From assembly GCF_019599275.1 (NCBI RefSeq), contig NZ_JAHZTD010000001.1, positions 1,860,001 to 1,924,000 of the forward strand: a DNA stretch of 64,000 nucleotides, in the 5' to 3' direction. Below are positions 17,137-26,645 of this stretch, piece after piece. The translations under genes were made by a program, and so were the position numbers. This stretch comes from Hymenobacter sp. HSC-4F20. Its GTDB lineage: Bacteria; Bacteroidota; Bacteroidia; Cytophagales; Hymenobacteraceae. The notes below the pieces were generated by a model, which had not been told where the DNA came from, searched no databases, and saw only the letters and a list, made by a program, of their open reading frames with translations. Each line of letters begins with the position of its first letter. Position 1 is the stretch's first letter.

Positions 17137-19311
17137 TTATGGTTTGCTGCCCGTAACGGGCGTTGCGTTGCTATGGAGTTTCTGCTGCCAGCGGGGGTAG
17201 TCGCGGCTGAGCAGTTTGGCGGGCCACACGCCGGCGTAGGCGTAGCCGGTGCGGCGCTCGTATTCAATGTCCGAGAGCTTCGGCCGGGGCTTGGAGTCGC
17301 GGCCGACGTAGATGGGCTGGTTGGTTTGGAGGTCGTAGAAGCGGGCCCAGATGGTGGAGCCGGCTTCCGGCAGAATCACCCGATCAAAACCCTTCGGCTG
17401 TTTGGGGTCGGGCTGGTCTTTGATGGTGTAGCCCGTGATTTTCACCGCCTCCAGCCAGGCCACGGCCGCATCCACTGCTTTCCGAATGGCCGGGGTAGGG
17501 TTTTCGGTGTCCATCAGAAACTGCACGATGTACACGGTTTCCATTCCGCTGAGGGAGGCCAGCTCGAAGGCGCGGGCTTTTACCGGCTGAAAGGTTTTCT
17601 CGTCGTGCTGGGCGCACCAGGCCGTGAGCTTGCCGCGCTGCACGTACTGGGTTTTTAGGATGCACTCAATGCCGCGGGCTACCGCCTGGGTGGCGGGCTC
17701 TACCAGGCTGGCATCTGCTACCTCCAAGCCATTGGTGCGGCGGCTCACGTCGCGGAGCACTTGCAGGGCCCGCACCATGGCGTTGTCGTTGTAAGTGATG
17801 TAGTGACGGTAGCTGCTGGAATCGGGGTAGTACTGCGGGAAGCCGCCGGTGCGCTGCTGCATCCGGAGCAGGTAGCGAATACCCTTCTCGGCGGCGGCTT
17901 TGTACGCTGCGTTGCCGGTGGCTTTGTAGGCGCCAGCGAGGTAGCGAATCTCGCGGGTAGTAGCCTCGTTATCGATGGTGGCGTCGTTGCGGCCAGCGTC
18001 GTCGCGGGTAGCGGCTTCCTCGGCCACCGTCATGGGGTGGTCGTACTTTACCTTGACGTTGTTTACCATCTTGGGCCAGCCCCCTACCGTCCGCTGGTAA
18101 ATCAGCATCCGCTCGGCCACCGAATCAACCTTAACGGCAGCAACGGGGGTAGCACCACCCACCGAAGCCGTGGCCGTGGCATCTGCGGGCTTGGCTTCCG
18201 GCTTGGGCGCCGTCGAATACTTATCCGGGCCACCGAGGTTGGAGGGCTTCAGCGGCACCGTGGCCGGCTTGCCCGACTTCGGGTACCAGCGTCCACCAAA
18301 AGTCCAGTCGGCGTTGATTTTACGGGCCTTGGGGGCGTTTTTGGCCGAGCTCAGGTTGTTGCTGAACCAGGCGTAGTCGCCGCCCCGGCGGTGGTTGTTG
18401 TGGTAGTACACGCGGCGGCCCCACTGCTTAGCTCCGGGTCCCGATTGGGCCCAGTAGATGTCGGCGTCGGCCATATTCTCCCCAAACGTGCAGTTCACCA
18501 GGTAGAATTGCGCTTCCCGATGAAAGCGGCCCAGCTTGAAGCCGGCGTCACCCTCGAAAACGCAGTTTTTGAGCACCGTTTTCGAGTCCTCGTCGCTGGA
18601 GCCGTCGTGCCAGATGGCGGCGTTGGGGTTGTGGCAGATGAAGCGGCAGTTTTCAGCGTAGGCCCAGCCCCGGGGGCAGTAAAAATCTACCCCGCCTTCC
18701 AGGGTACAGTCCTTGAAGTAGTACAGGCCCGCATCCACGTCCCAGGGGCTGACAGTGTCGCCGCCGAGGGCGCGGAAGGTGCAGTGCTTTACCACGAGGC
18801 GCGTGGTGCCGGGCATGGTACGCAGGGCCATCTGGTGGCCGGTTTTGCTGATGGTTTTCTTCTTGCTGGGCTCCGTAGGGCAGTCGATTACTACCTCCCC
18901 CGGGGCGTCAAAGCCGTAGCTGTTGATGACCGTGAGGCTCTCCAGGGTGATATCGGGGGAGTTGCGCAGATTCAGCGTGGCCACGCCCCAGTCATCCTGG
19001 CCCGCTACCGGGTCACAGCGCCAGGCGTCGCGGGCTTGGGCCGAGGTCAGGACGACGCCCTGCTCGCTCTGGCCTTTGAGGATGATGTTCTGCTTGCCAT
19101 CGAGGAAGACCTTTTCGCGGTAGGTGCCATTCTTGATGTACACCGTGCGCGGCTTGGCTGCCTCGTTGGGCAAGCTGTTAATGGCGGCCTGGATGGTCCG
19201 GAACTGCCCCGAACCATCCGCCGACACCGTTACCTGCTGGGCCCGGGCCGATAAGATTCCCATTTCCCCAACCCCCGCCAGCAGGAACAGCAGTATCAAT
19301 ACTCGTTTCAT
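17137..19311 (-). CDS. Secreted pectinesterase (CE8) - pectate lyase (PL10) fusion
   Basis: A 724-residue two-enzyme protein with a signal peptide (MKRVLILLFLLAGVG; cleavage near residue 25). Residues ~26-345 are a CE8 pectin methylesterase: VSADGSGQFRTIQAAI, the Asp of GGDTVSPW (Asp185), VDF (Asp209), and the WGRRVYYHNN region. A Pro/Ala/Thr-rich linker (~350-395) leads to a PL10 pectate lyase (~396-724) with TVGGWPKM, GGFPQYYPD, YITYNDNAM and WCAQHDEKTFQPVKARAFE. The pair would demethylate homogalacturonan and cut the exposed polygalacturonate by beta-elimination, giving unsaturated ends for KdgF and KduI. The ATG at 19311 is chosen because it opens the signal peptide. It follows kdgF by 25 bp. 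Confidence 0.93.
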   Translation of the reverse strand: MKRVLILLFLLAGVGEMGILSARAQQVTVSADGSGQFRTIQAAINSLPNEAAKPRTVYIKNGTYREKVFLDGKQNIILKGQSEQGVVLTSAQARDAWRCDPVAGQDDWGVATLNLRNSPDITLESLTVINSYGFDAPGEVVIDCPTEPSKKKTISKTGHQMALRTMPGTTRLVVKHCTFRALGGDTVSPWDVDAGLYYFKDCTLEGGVDFYCPRGWAYAENCRFICHNPNAAIWHDGSSDEDSKTVLKNCVFEGDAGFKLGRFHREAQFYLVNCTFGENMADADIYWAQSGPGAKQWGRRVYYHNNHRRGGDYAWFSNNLSSAKNAPKARKINADWTFGGRWYPKSGKPATVPLKPSNLGGPDKYSTAPKPEAKPADATATASVGGATPVAAVKVDSVAERMLIYQRTVGGWPKMVNNVKVKYDHPMTVAEEAATRDDAGRNDATIDNEATTREIRYLAGAYKATGNAAYKAAAEKGIRYLLRMQQRTGGFPQYYPDSSSYRHYITYNDNAMVRALQVLRDVSRRTNGLEVADASLVEPATQAVARGIECILKTQYVQRGKLTAWCAQHDEKTFQPVKARAFELASLSGMETVYIVQFLMDTENPTPAIRKAVDAAVAWLEAVKITGYTIKDQPDPKQPKGFDRVILPEAGSTIWARFYDLQTNQPIYVGRDSKPRPKLSDIEYERRTGYAYAGVWPAKLLSRDYPRWQQKLHSNATPVTGSKP

Positions 19312-19336
19312 AGTGCAGCGCACAAGCAGCCTCCGG

Positions 19337-19678
19337 TTACACAAAATCTTCCCGCATGGGGCTGAACGAATCAAGCAGTACGCCGGCTTCCAGACACTCT
19401 ACCCCGTGCCACACATCGGGCGCGGCGTAAAACGTGTCGCCGGCGCGTAGCACCTGCTCCTCCTCCCCTACCGTGCACCGGAACACGCCACTTTCCACGT
19501 AGGTAATCTGGGAGTGTATGTGGTGATGCCGGGCTCCAATGCCACCTGCTTCAAAGGCTACTTTCACCAGCATCAGCTCGGGCCCGTAGGCCAGAATTTG
19601 ACGCTGCATTCCTTCGCCCACGGTTAGCCAGGGCAGGGTTGCAGTAGTAGAAAAAGCGGGGCGCGAAGTAGTTGTCAT
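19337..19678 (-). CDS. kdgF: KdgF-like cupin, unsaturated uronate linearising enzyme
   Basis: A 113-residue single-domain cupin. The metal-binding pattern is complete: GARHHHIHSQITYVESG, then the Glu-rich turn, then GDTFYAAPDVWHGVECLEAG. The ending DSFSPMREDFV is characteristic of KdgF, which speeds opening of 4,5-unsaturated galacturonate to the linear 5-keto form used by KduI. Placement between susD and the pectate lyase, in an operon with kduI and kduD, fits well. Length is normal for KdgF (~110). Confidence 0.9.
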   Translation of the reverse strand: MTTTSRPAFSTTATLPWLTVGEGMQRQILAYGPELMLVKVAFEAGGIGARHHHIHSQITYVESGVFRCTVGEEEQVLRAGDTFYAAPDVWHGVECLEAGVLLDSFSPMREDFV

Positions 19679-19753
19679 CGGGGAGAAGTGGAGTGGGAAA
19701 CGAGGGATGCAAAGTGCCCGCCATTCAGCGGCGTACCGTCATGCAGTTACCTG

Positions 19754-21601
19754 CTAGTAGCCGAAGTTTTGAACCAGCGCGGGGTCAGAGGCCAGGGTGC
19801 TCTGCGGAATGGGGAGCAGCTCCTTGCCCTGGCCGGGCACGTACTCGGCGGCCAGGCCGGTGGCCGTGCTGGAAGCCGTGGTAGTCCCTAAGGTGTAAGA
19901 AGTACCCGCGGGGCGCAGGTTAGCCAGGTATGATGCCCCAATGGAGGCGCGCCACTGCACGCTGGTGGTACCGGCCGGAGCCGTAGCCGGGGCGGGGCGG
20001 TAGAAGGATCGGGCCCACTGCACGCCGCTGCCAGTAGTGCCGGTGCGGAAGTACATGGTTTGCGGCACGTTCTGGTAAGGAGCCTGCCCCTTGGCCAGCT
20101 TTTCGATATTCAGCTTTGCCTCTTCCACCTTGCTGGCAAACAGGTTCCAGCGCAGCAGATCATACTTGCGGATGCCTTCGCCCCCAAACTCCAGGTAGCG
20201 CTCATTCACGATGGTGTTAAACATGGCTTCCTTGGAGCCCATGTTCAGGCCGGCCGAGGCCTTGGCCGCCGTGCCAAACGCGCGGGTGCGCACCTGCAGC
20301 AGGGCATCCTTGGCAGCCTGGGTGGGGCCATTCAGTTCGTTTTCCGCCTCGGCAAACATCAGCAGCACATCGGCAAAGCGAATCAGGGGCCAGTTGTAGC
20401 CCAGGTAGTTGCTGTTGCCCGTGGACAGGGGCGTACGCCAGTCGCGGCGGAATTTGCCGTCGGTCAGCACGTTCAGGGCCACGCCCGAAAACACCGTGCT
20501 GCTGGAGGCCATCCCGTAGGTAGTAACGGTCACGTCGCGCCGGGTATCAGTGGAGTCGAAGGCGTAGAAGTAGGTAGGTGCCACGATGATAGCGCCCGAG
20601 GTGGCCCCCACGGGGCTGCTGGCGTTTTGCAGGCGCGGGCCGTTCCAGTAGCCCAGCTTGCTGTCAGAGCCCGAGGTAGAGCCGCCCATGCCCACCTGGA
20701 ACATGATTTCGTTGGCCGCGTCGGTACGCTGCTGGTTGATGCTCTGGAAGGTTTCCAGGAACGAGGTATTCAGCTTGTGCTCGGTGGGCTTGGCCATCAG
20801 CTCGGCGCACTCCTGGCGGGCAATGCGGTAGTAGTCGAGGTAGTCGGTGGGGCGCACCATCTGGTTGCCTTTCAGCGAATAGCCCCCGCGGTACAAAGCC
20901 AACCGGGCCCGTAGAGCCTTCACGGCGCCTTTGGTAATCCGCTCGTTGGCGGTGCCGGCGGCCGAGCGCCAGGGCACCAGCTTCTGGGCCTGGGCCAGGT
21001 CGGCAATCAGGCGGGTCAGGGTTTCGTTGCGGTCGGCGTTGGGCAGGTTGAAGTTCTGGCCCGATACGGACGGCGTAAACTGAGCCGGCACGTCGCCCCA
21101 GTTCCGGATCAGCTCAAAAAAGTACTGGGCCCGCAGGGTCAGGGCCTCACCGTGCAGGCGGTGCAGGGCCGCCGTATCGGCCGCCGAGCCGCTGGTGTAG
21201 AGGGCCATCTGCGGAATTTGCTGAATGCAGATGTTGGAGCGCTCTACGCCCTGGTAGAGCTGGTTCCAGGGGTTGGTGATTTCCGAGTTGGTTGACAGGG
21301 CTTTGTAGCGGGCAATGCTGCGCCGCTGCCCTTCCGGGGCGCCGGGCGAGAGGATTAGCTCGTCGGAGTCGCCGGGGTAGTACAGGCTCAGGCGCTGGCC
21401 GTAGCCCTGGTCGCCAGAGAGCGGGTCGTAGGCCCCGATAACGGCGGTGGTAGCGCCGGCCACGGTGCTGAACACGTACGACGTGGTATTGAGCGCCACG
21501 GGCTCCACGTCAAGGAAATCTTTGCAGGAGGATACCAGCCCGGCAGTGCCGGTCAGGGCCACGGCGGCCACTACCGCCCGGATAGGGAATATGGATTTCA
21601 T
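19754..21601 (-). CDS. susD: SusD/RagB-type glycan-binding lipoprotein (pair 1)
   Basis: A 615-residue outer-membrane lipoprotein. The lipobox SSC (Cys near residue 26) follows a signal helix, and CKDFLDVEP is the standard SusD start. TPR-like helices (ALTLRAQYFFELIRNWGDVP; AVKALRARLALYRGG) and the C-terminal block WPLIRFADVLLMFAEAENELNG and NERYLEFGGEGIRKYDLLRW identify the RagB/SusD family. It would cap the SusC channel at the cell surface and bind pectic oligosaccharides. It starts 30 bp after susC and precedes kdgF. Confidence 0.96.
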   Translation of the reverse strand: MKSIFPIRAVVAAVALTGTAGLVSSCKDFLDVEPVALNTTSYVFSTVAGATTAVIGAYDPLSGDQGYGQRLSLYYPGDSDELILSPGAPEGQRRSIARYKALSTNSEITNPWNQLYQGVERSNICIQQIPQMALYTSGSAADTAALHRLHGEALTLRAQYFFELIRNWGDVPAQFTPSVSGQNFNLPNADRNETLTRLIADLAQAQKLVPWRSAAGTANERITKGAVKALRARLALYRGGYSLKGNQMVRPTDYLDYYRIARQECAELMAKPTEHKLNTSFLETFQSINQQRTDAANEIMFQVGMGGSTSGSDSKLGYWNGPRLQNASSPVGATSGAIIVAPTYFYAFDSTDTRRDVTVTTYGMASSSTVFSGVALNVLTDGKFRRDWRTPLSTGNSNYLGYNWPLIRFADVLLMFAEAENELNGPTQAAKDALLQVRTRAFGTAAKASAGLNMGSKEAMFNTIVNERYLEFGGEGIRKYDLLRWNLFASKVEEAKLNIEKLAKGQAPYQNVPQTMYFRTGTTGSGVQWARSFYRPAPATAPAGTTSVQWRASIGASYLANLRPAGTSYTLGTTTASSTATGLAAEYVPGQGKELLPIPQSTLASDPALVQNFGY

Positions 21602-21631
21602 ATGATCAAGCGGGAATTCAGGGGGTGGGAA

Positions 21632-24600
21632 TTACAGGGCCAGGTTCACGCCGAACAGGAAGGTGCGGCTGCGCGGGTAGGCGGCGTAGTCCACGCCGGG
21701 CGTCAGCGGCGACGAGCGGCGAGTGTTCACCTCGGGGTCGTAGCCGGTGTACTTGGTGAAGGTGTACAGGTTGTTGAGCGTCACGTAGAAGCGCACCTGG
21801 GTCATTTTCACGCGCTGAATCAGGGGCTTGGGCAGGGAGTAACCCACCGTCAGGTTGTTGATGCGTAGGAAGGAACCGTCTTCCACGGCCCAGGAGTGCA
21901 GGAAGTAGCGCTGGGTAGGCGTCCAGATCTTGGCATCCTTGTTTACCTGGCGCAGGGTGTTGAGGTCGGTAATGCGGGTTCCATCGGCGTTGATGGTGCG
22001 GAACCGGTCCTCCATCACGCCCAGCACGTTGCTGAAGATGGTGTTGGGCGTGTTCGTGGTAAACTCAATCTTGTTGGCGTTGTAGATATCGTTGCCCAGC
22101 ACGAAGTTGAGGAAGATGCTGGCGTCGAAGTTCTTGTAGGTAAACTGCTGGTTCAGGCCGCCCGTCACCTTGGGGTTGGCGTTGCCGATTACCTGCTGGT
22201 CCTGGTCGTTTACTACCCCGTCCTTGTTCAGGTCGCGGAGCTTAATCACGCCGGGCTGGGCTACCTGCCCCACGGGGGTTCCGGCCGGCAGCAGGCCTTT
22301 TACCGGAATCCAGAGGTTGGTAGCCGGGTCATATCCTTCGAAATCATCGGCGGTGTAGAAGCCGTCGGTCACGTAGCCGTACATTTCTCCTACCGGGTGG
22401 CCTACCTGCGCCTTGAAGTCGAAGGGCGAGGCGAAGTTGGAGCCGGCCCAGCCGGAGTTGATGGGCGTGATTTCATTGAGGTTTTCGCCCAGGCTTTCAA
22501 TCCGGCCGCGGTTGAGGGAGGCGTTGGCCGTGGCCGTCCAGGTGAAGTTGGGCTTGTTGAAGATGGTACCGGTCAGCTGCAGCTCCAGGCCCTTGTTCGA
22601 GGTTTTGCCTACGTTCTGCAGCTGGCTGGTGTAGCCCAGGAAGGGCGGGATAGGCCGGTTGATAAGCAGGTCGGTGGTGGTGTTGTAGTACACGTCGCCG
22701 GTGAACTGCACCCGGTTGTCCCACAGCGACAGGTCCACGCCGAAGTCGCGGGAGGTGGTTACTTCCCACTTCAGGTTGGGGTTGGGCAAGGTAGTAGCCG
22801 AGGCGCCCAGTACCTGGCTGTGGTTCAGGTAGTAGGGGGCGCTACCCGCGGCAAACAGCTGATCGTAGAGGAAGTCGTTGATGCGGTTGTTGCCGGCCTG
22901 GCCGTAGCTCAGGCGCAGCTTCAGGTCCGACACCACCGGTACGGCCTTGAAAAAGTCTTCCTTGGAAATACGCCAGGCTACCGAGGCGCCGGGGAAATAG
23001 CCCCAGCGGTTACCTTCCGCAAATTTCGAAGATCCATCGGCCCGGAACGTCCCCGTAAACAGGTACTTATCGTCGAAGGAGTAGGTCAGGCGGCCGAAAC
23101 CCGAGAGCAGGCGGTAGTTCTGCGGAATATCGGTGCGGGGCAGCACCGGCTGGGCCAGCACCCCAGCGGGCAGCACGCCCTGGTTGATGTTGGCCCAGGC
23201 CCGCTCCGCGGTAATATCGGGCGGCAGGAAGTTGGTCTGGATAAACTGGGACGTGTTGCGCTGCTGGTAGATTTCCTCCCCCACCAGCACCCCGATGGCG
23301 TGCTTGCCCTTGGCGAGGCTGTAATCCAGCACGTTGGAGTTGTTAATCGTATTCTGGGTACCCGTGCTGATGGTAGCAAACGGCTGCTCGTTGTAGCCCC
23401 CGCCGGGCTGGCGCAGGGTAGGCGAGTTGATGCCGTTGAAGGTGTTCACGCCGGTGTTCGTAATGTCAAAGCCCGCCGTGGTGCGGAACACCAGCCCCTT
23501 GGCCAGGGTCAGGTCGGCGTTGGCCCCGATGTTGAACGTGCGGCGCTTGTCCTCGCGGAATTCGCTGTTGATGGCCACCAGCGGGTTTACCAGCGAGGAA
23601 AACTGGAAGAACTCGGGGTCGAAGGCGTTGGGGTCCAGGGCGGTAGCGCGGCTAACGGCCAAGGGCCAGTACTGCACGGCGTTACGCAGGCGCGAGGTGG
23701 TGTTGGAGCCCGTAGTAGAGGTACCGGCCCCGTCCACCTGCTGGTCGTTGAAGCGCACGTTCAGGCCAATGCGCAGCTTTTCCAGCGGCTTGGTGTCGAA
23801 GCGGAAGTTCACCAGGTTGCGGGTAAAGCCCGAGCCCTGCTGAATACCGTCCTCATCGTTGCGGGTCAGGCTCAGGGCGTAGGTAGTGCCTTTCACGCCC
23901 CCGGAAACCGACAGGTTGTGGGTTTGCTGGAAGGCGCTTCGCCCGAAGGCTTCCTCCTGCCAGTCAATGAAAGGGGTCTTACCCAGGTCCTGAATGGTAG
24001 TGCTCTGGTAGTCGGAGCTGCCGAATAGCTTGGCGTAGGTTTCCAGGCTGCCGCTGCCGGTAGCGCCTACCTGCTGGGCCCGCTCAAACTGGTAGTTGAG
24101 GTAGTCGGCGGGCTTGAGCACGTCCAGCTTGTTGGCCAGCTTGCGGAAGCCGGCAAAGCCGTTGTAGCTGATGGTGGTTTTGCCCTCAATACCCTTCTTG
24201 GTGGTGATAATCACAACACCGTTGGCCCCGCGGGCCCCGTAAATAGCCGTGGCCGAAGCATCTTTCAGCACGTCGACGGAGGCAATATCCTGGGGCGCAA
24301 TAACGGCCAGGGCATTTTCAATCTGAATGCCATCGACGATGTAGAGCGGGGAGTTGTCCTGGGTGATGGAGCCCCCGCCGCGTACCCGCACCCGCACATC
24401 GAGGTTGCCGGGCGTACCTTCCGAAGAAGTGAGCTGCACCCCGGCCAGGCGTCCGGTGAGGGCCTCGGCGGCGGAGTTTACCGGAATGTCCTTGATCTGC
24501 TGGGCACTCACCGACGATACCGAGCCGGTCACGTCGCGGCGCTGCACGGCCTGGTAGCCAATAACTACTACGTCATCCAGGGTTTTGGTATCCTCCTTCA

Positions 24601-24877
24601 GCGTCACGCTCAGGTCGGTGCGGGTGCCCACGGCCACCTCGTAGGGCAGGAAGCCGATGTAGCTGAAGCGCAGGGTAGCATTGGCCGGAACCGCCAACGC
24701 GAAGCGGCCATCGGCATCCGTGGTAGCACCAGCGGTAGTGCCCTTTACAACTACCGTCACGCCGGGCAGGGCCTCGCCCTTCTCCGACTTAACGACGCCC
24801 TGCACGCGCTGCTGCTGCGCCCAGGCTGGTGCCGCCACCGCCAATAGCGGAGCCAGCAACAGTAGATTTCTTTTCAT
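21632..24877 (-). CDS. susC: SusC/RagA TonB-dependent outer-membrane transporter (pair 1)
   Basis: A 1081-residue transporter. After the signal peptide (MKRNLLLLAPLLAVAAPAWA) comes a carboxypeptidase-regulatory-like domain (VQGVVKSEKGEALPGVTVVV), then the SusC TonB/plug signature DDVVVIGYQAVQRRDVTGSV and the plug domain with PLYIVDGIQ and ASATAIYGARGANGVVIITT, then the 22-strand barrel ending in FLFGVNLAL. It would import unsaturated galacturonate oligomers in an energy-dependent way. It sits between kduI and susD. The leader just upstream of its ATG holds two copies of AATTCCCAC. Confidence 0.97.
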   Translation of the reverse strand: MKRNLLLLAPLLAVAAPAWAQQQRVQGVVKSEKGEALPGVTVVVKGTTAGATTDADGRFALAVPANATLRFSYIGFLPYEVAVGTRTDLSVTLKEDTKTLDDVVVIGYQAVQRRDVTGSVSSVSAQQIKDIPVNSAAEALTGRLAGVQLTSSEGTPGNLDVRVRVRGGGSITQDNSPLYIVDGIQIENALAVIAPQDIASVDVLKDASATAIYGARGANGVVIITTKKGIEGKTTISYNGFAGFRKLANKLDVLKPADYLNYQFERAQQVGATGSGSLETYAKLFGSSDYQSTTIQDLGKTPFIDWQEEAFGRSAFQQTHNLSVSGGVKGTTYALSLTRNDEDGIQQGSGFTRNLVNFRFDTKPLEKLRIGLNVRFNDQQVDGAGTSTTGSNTTSRLRNAVQYWPLAVSRATALDPNAFDPEFFQFSSLVNPLVAINSEFREDKRRTFNIGANADLTLAKGLVFRTTAGFDITNTGVNTFNGINSPTLRQPGGGYNEQPFATISTGTQNTINNSNVLDYSLAKGKHAIGVLVGEEIYQQRNTSQFIQTNFLPPDITAERAWANINQGVLPAGVLAQPVLPRTDIPQNYRLLSGFGRLTYSFDDKYLFTGTFRADGSSKFAEGNRWGYFPGASVAWRISKEDFFKAVPVVSDLKLRLSYGQAGNNRINDFLYDQLFAAGSAPYYLNHSQVLGASATTLPNPNLKWEVTTSRDFGVDLSLWDNRVQFTGDVYYNTTTDLLINRPIPPFLGYTSQLQNVGKTSNKGLELQLTGTIFNKPNFTWTATANASLNRGRIESLGENLNEITPINSGWAGSNFASPFDFKAQVGHPVGEMYGYVTDGFYTADDFEGYDPATNLWIPVKGLLPAGTPVGQVAQPGVIKLRDLNKDGVVNDQDQQVIGNANPKVTGGLNQQFTYKNFDASIFLNFVLGNDIYNANKIEFTTNTPNTIFSNVLGVMEDRFRTINADGTRITDLNTLRQVNKDAKIWTPTQRYFLHSWAVEDGSFLRINNLTVGYSLPKPLIQRVKMTQVRFYVTLNNLYTFTKYTGYDPEVNTRRSSPLTPGVDYAAYPRSRTFLFGVNLAL

Positions 24878-24922
24878 GACGTAGGGTGTGGGAATTTTGT
24901 GGGAATTATGGCGCCGGGTGTA

Positions 24923-25753
24923 TCAGCGCAAATCGACGATGGGCGCGGGGTCCATGTCAGTGTATTCTTGGTTTTCGCCGCCCATGCCCCAGATAAAGGT
25001 GTAGCCGGCCGTACCGCAGCCCGAGTGGATGGACCACGGCGGGGAAAGAATGGCTTGCCCTTCGGCCACCCACAAGTGGCGGGTTTCCTGGGGTTGGCCC
25101 ATGAGGTGCAGCACGCGCTGGCCCTCCGGCAAATCGAAGTAGAGGTAAGCCTCCATGCGCCGGTCGTGGGTGTGGGCGGGCATGGTGTTCCACACGCTGC
25201 CACTGTGGAGCTGGGTCAGGCCCATCACCAGCTGGCAGCTCTGGATGCCCTCGGAGTAGATGTACTTATAAATGGTGCGCTGATTGGCCGTTTCCAGCGC
25301 ACCCAGGGTTACGGGGGTAGCTTCGGCCTGCGTCATGCGGGTAGTGGGGTACGTGGCATGCGCGGGGGTAGAAAGCAAGTAGAACTTGGCCGGGGCCGCA
25401 GCATCCTGGCTGGCAAACGTCACGTCCCGAGCATCCTTGCCCACATAGAGGCAATCCTGACGACCCAGCTCGTAGGCGGTGCCATCGACGGTTACGGTAC
25501 CGGCGGCGCCGGTATTTAGCACGCCCAACTCCCGGCGCTGCAGGAAGAACTCAGCCTTCAGGTTCTCGGGGCAGGGTAGCGCAACAGGCTCGGTGGCGGG
25601 TACTACCCCGCCCACAATCATACGGTCATAATGCGTATATACCAGTTGGATTTCACCAGCTACGAAAAGGTTTTCCAGCAGAAAATTCTCGCGTAGCTCG
25701 GCGGTGGTCATAGCGGCCGTTTCGCGGGGCCCGATGGCATATCGTTGGGTCAT
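24923..25753 (-). CDS. kduI: 5-keto-4-deoxyuronate isomerase
   Basis: A 276-residue cupin-fold isomerase converting 5-keto-4-deoxyuronate to 2,5-diketo-3-deoxygluconate (DKII). The zinc site is evident in MPAHTHDRRMEAYLYFDL with a further His in PWSIHSGCGT. The ATG at 25753 (MTQRYAIGPRETAAM) gives the exact family length; a longer frame to 25819 runs through a hairpin repeat. It lies between kduD and susC. The start codon abuts a 30-bp inverted repeat (25756-25872), which may affect translation in the polycistronic message. Confidence 0.96.
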   Translation of the reverse strand: MTQRYAIGPRETAAMTTAELRENFLLENLFVAGEIQLVYTHYDRMIVGGVVPATEPVALPCPENLKAEFFLQRRELGVLNTGAAGTVTVDGTAYELGRQDCLYVGKDARDVTFASQDAAAPAKFYLLSTPAHATYPTTRMTQAEATPVTLGALETANQRTIYKYIYSEGIQSCQLVMGLTQLHSGSVWNTMPAHTHDRRMEAYLYFDLPEGQRVLHLMGQPQETRHLWVAEGQAILSPPWSIHSGCGTAGYTFIWGMGGENQEYTDMDPAPIVDLR

Positions 25754-25755
25754 CT

Positions 25756-25872
25756 GTGAATGAGTAAATGAGTGAATGAGTGAAGTGAAGAGTGCAAAGG
25801 AAGTATTGAGCGTGAGCAAGCAGAAAATCAGTCAAGCCTCTACTTCACTCATCCACTCATTTACTCATTCAC
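25756..25872. repeat. 30-bp inverted repeat, type D, filling the kduD-kduI gap
   Basis: The arm 25756-25785 (built from repeated TGAGTGAATGAG words) is complementary to 25843-25872 with one mismatch in 30; the spacer is 57 nt. It starts 2 nt from the kduI ATG and ends 2 nt from the kduD stop, so it occupies almost the whole 121-bp gap. A related degenerate arm is at 28131-28160. Confidence 0.85.
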
Positions 25873-25874
25873 TT

Positions 25875-26645
25875 CTACCGTCCCATCCAGCCGCCATCGA
25901 CGGTAAGGATGGTGCCGTGGACATAATCAGCGGCTGCGGAAGCCAGGAAAACCGTAGGGCCTTTGAAATCATCGGGGGTGCCCCAACGGCCGGCCGGAAT
26001 GCGGCCCAGAATGCTCTGGGAGCGGTCGGGGTCCTGGCGCAGGGCGTGGGTATTATCAGTGGCGATATAACCCGGAGCAATGGCATTTACGTTCACATCA
26101 CGCCCGGCCCACTCGTTGGCCAGAGCTTTTACCAACGAGCCGATGGCGCCTTTGCTGGCCGCGTAGCCCGGCACGTTGATGCCTCCTTGGAAGGTGAGCA
26201 GCGAGGCCGTGAAAATGATTTTGCCTCCCCCCTGCTCCAGCATGCGGCCACCCAACGTCCGGGCCAGGCGGAACGGCGCATCCAGGTTAATGGCCAGCAC
26301 GTTGTCCCACAGCTCGTCGGCGTGCTCAGCGGCCGGGGCGCGCTGAATGGTGCCGGCATTATTGACCAGAATATCGATGCGCGGAAAATCCTGCTGCACC
26401 TGGGCCAGGAAGGCATCTACGGCGGTACGCTGGCTGAAATCGGCCTGGTAGGCGTGAAACTGCCGGCCCAGGGCTTGCACCTGCTGCTCTGTTTCGGAAC
26501 CTTGTAGGGCCAGCGTGGCCGATACGCCGATGATGTCGGCGCCCGCTTCGGCCAGGCCCAGCGCCATGGCTTGCCCGATGCCCTTGTTGCAGCCCGTCAC
26601 GAGGGCCAGCTTACCAGACAAATCGAACGTAGCGGGAGAAGGCAT
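25875..26645 (-). CDS. kduD: 2-dehydro-3-deoxy-D-gluconate 5-dehydrogenase
   Basis: A 256-residue short-chain dehydrogenase/reductase that reduces DKII to KDG with NAD(P)H. The Rossmann glycine motif TGCNKGIGQAMA, the NNAG motif (ILVNNAGTIQRAPA), the catalytic Ser region TASLLTFQGG and Tyr-x3-Lys in YAASKGAIGSL are all present; CNKGIGQ is typical of KduD. It is the first gene of the long - strand operon; its 313-bp upstream region is shared with the divergent LacI-type regulator and holds the 33-nt conserved element. Confidence 0.95.
   Translation of the reverse strand: MPSPATFDLSGKLALVTGCNKGIGQAMALGLAEAGADIIGVSATLALQGSETEQQVQALGRQFHAYQADFSQRTAVDAFLAQVQQDFPRIDILVNNAGTIQRAPAAEHADELWDNVLAINLDAPFRLARTLGGRMLEQGGGKIIFTASLLTFQGGINVPGYAASKGAIGSLVKALANEWAGRDVNVNAIAPGYIATDNTHALRQDPDRSQSILGRIPAGRWGTPDDFKGPTVFLASAAADYVHGTILTVDGGWMGR

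Noticed and set aside
17761..19254. Open frame of 497 codons on the + strand
   Set aside because: It is opposite the CE8-PL10 gene, whose catalytic motifs are intact; the frame has no recognisable domain.
21896..24028. Open frame of 710 codons on the + strand
   Set aside because: It lies wholly opposite susC, lacks any family motif and consists of Val/Gly/Leu-rich text typical of the complement of GC-rich genes.
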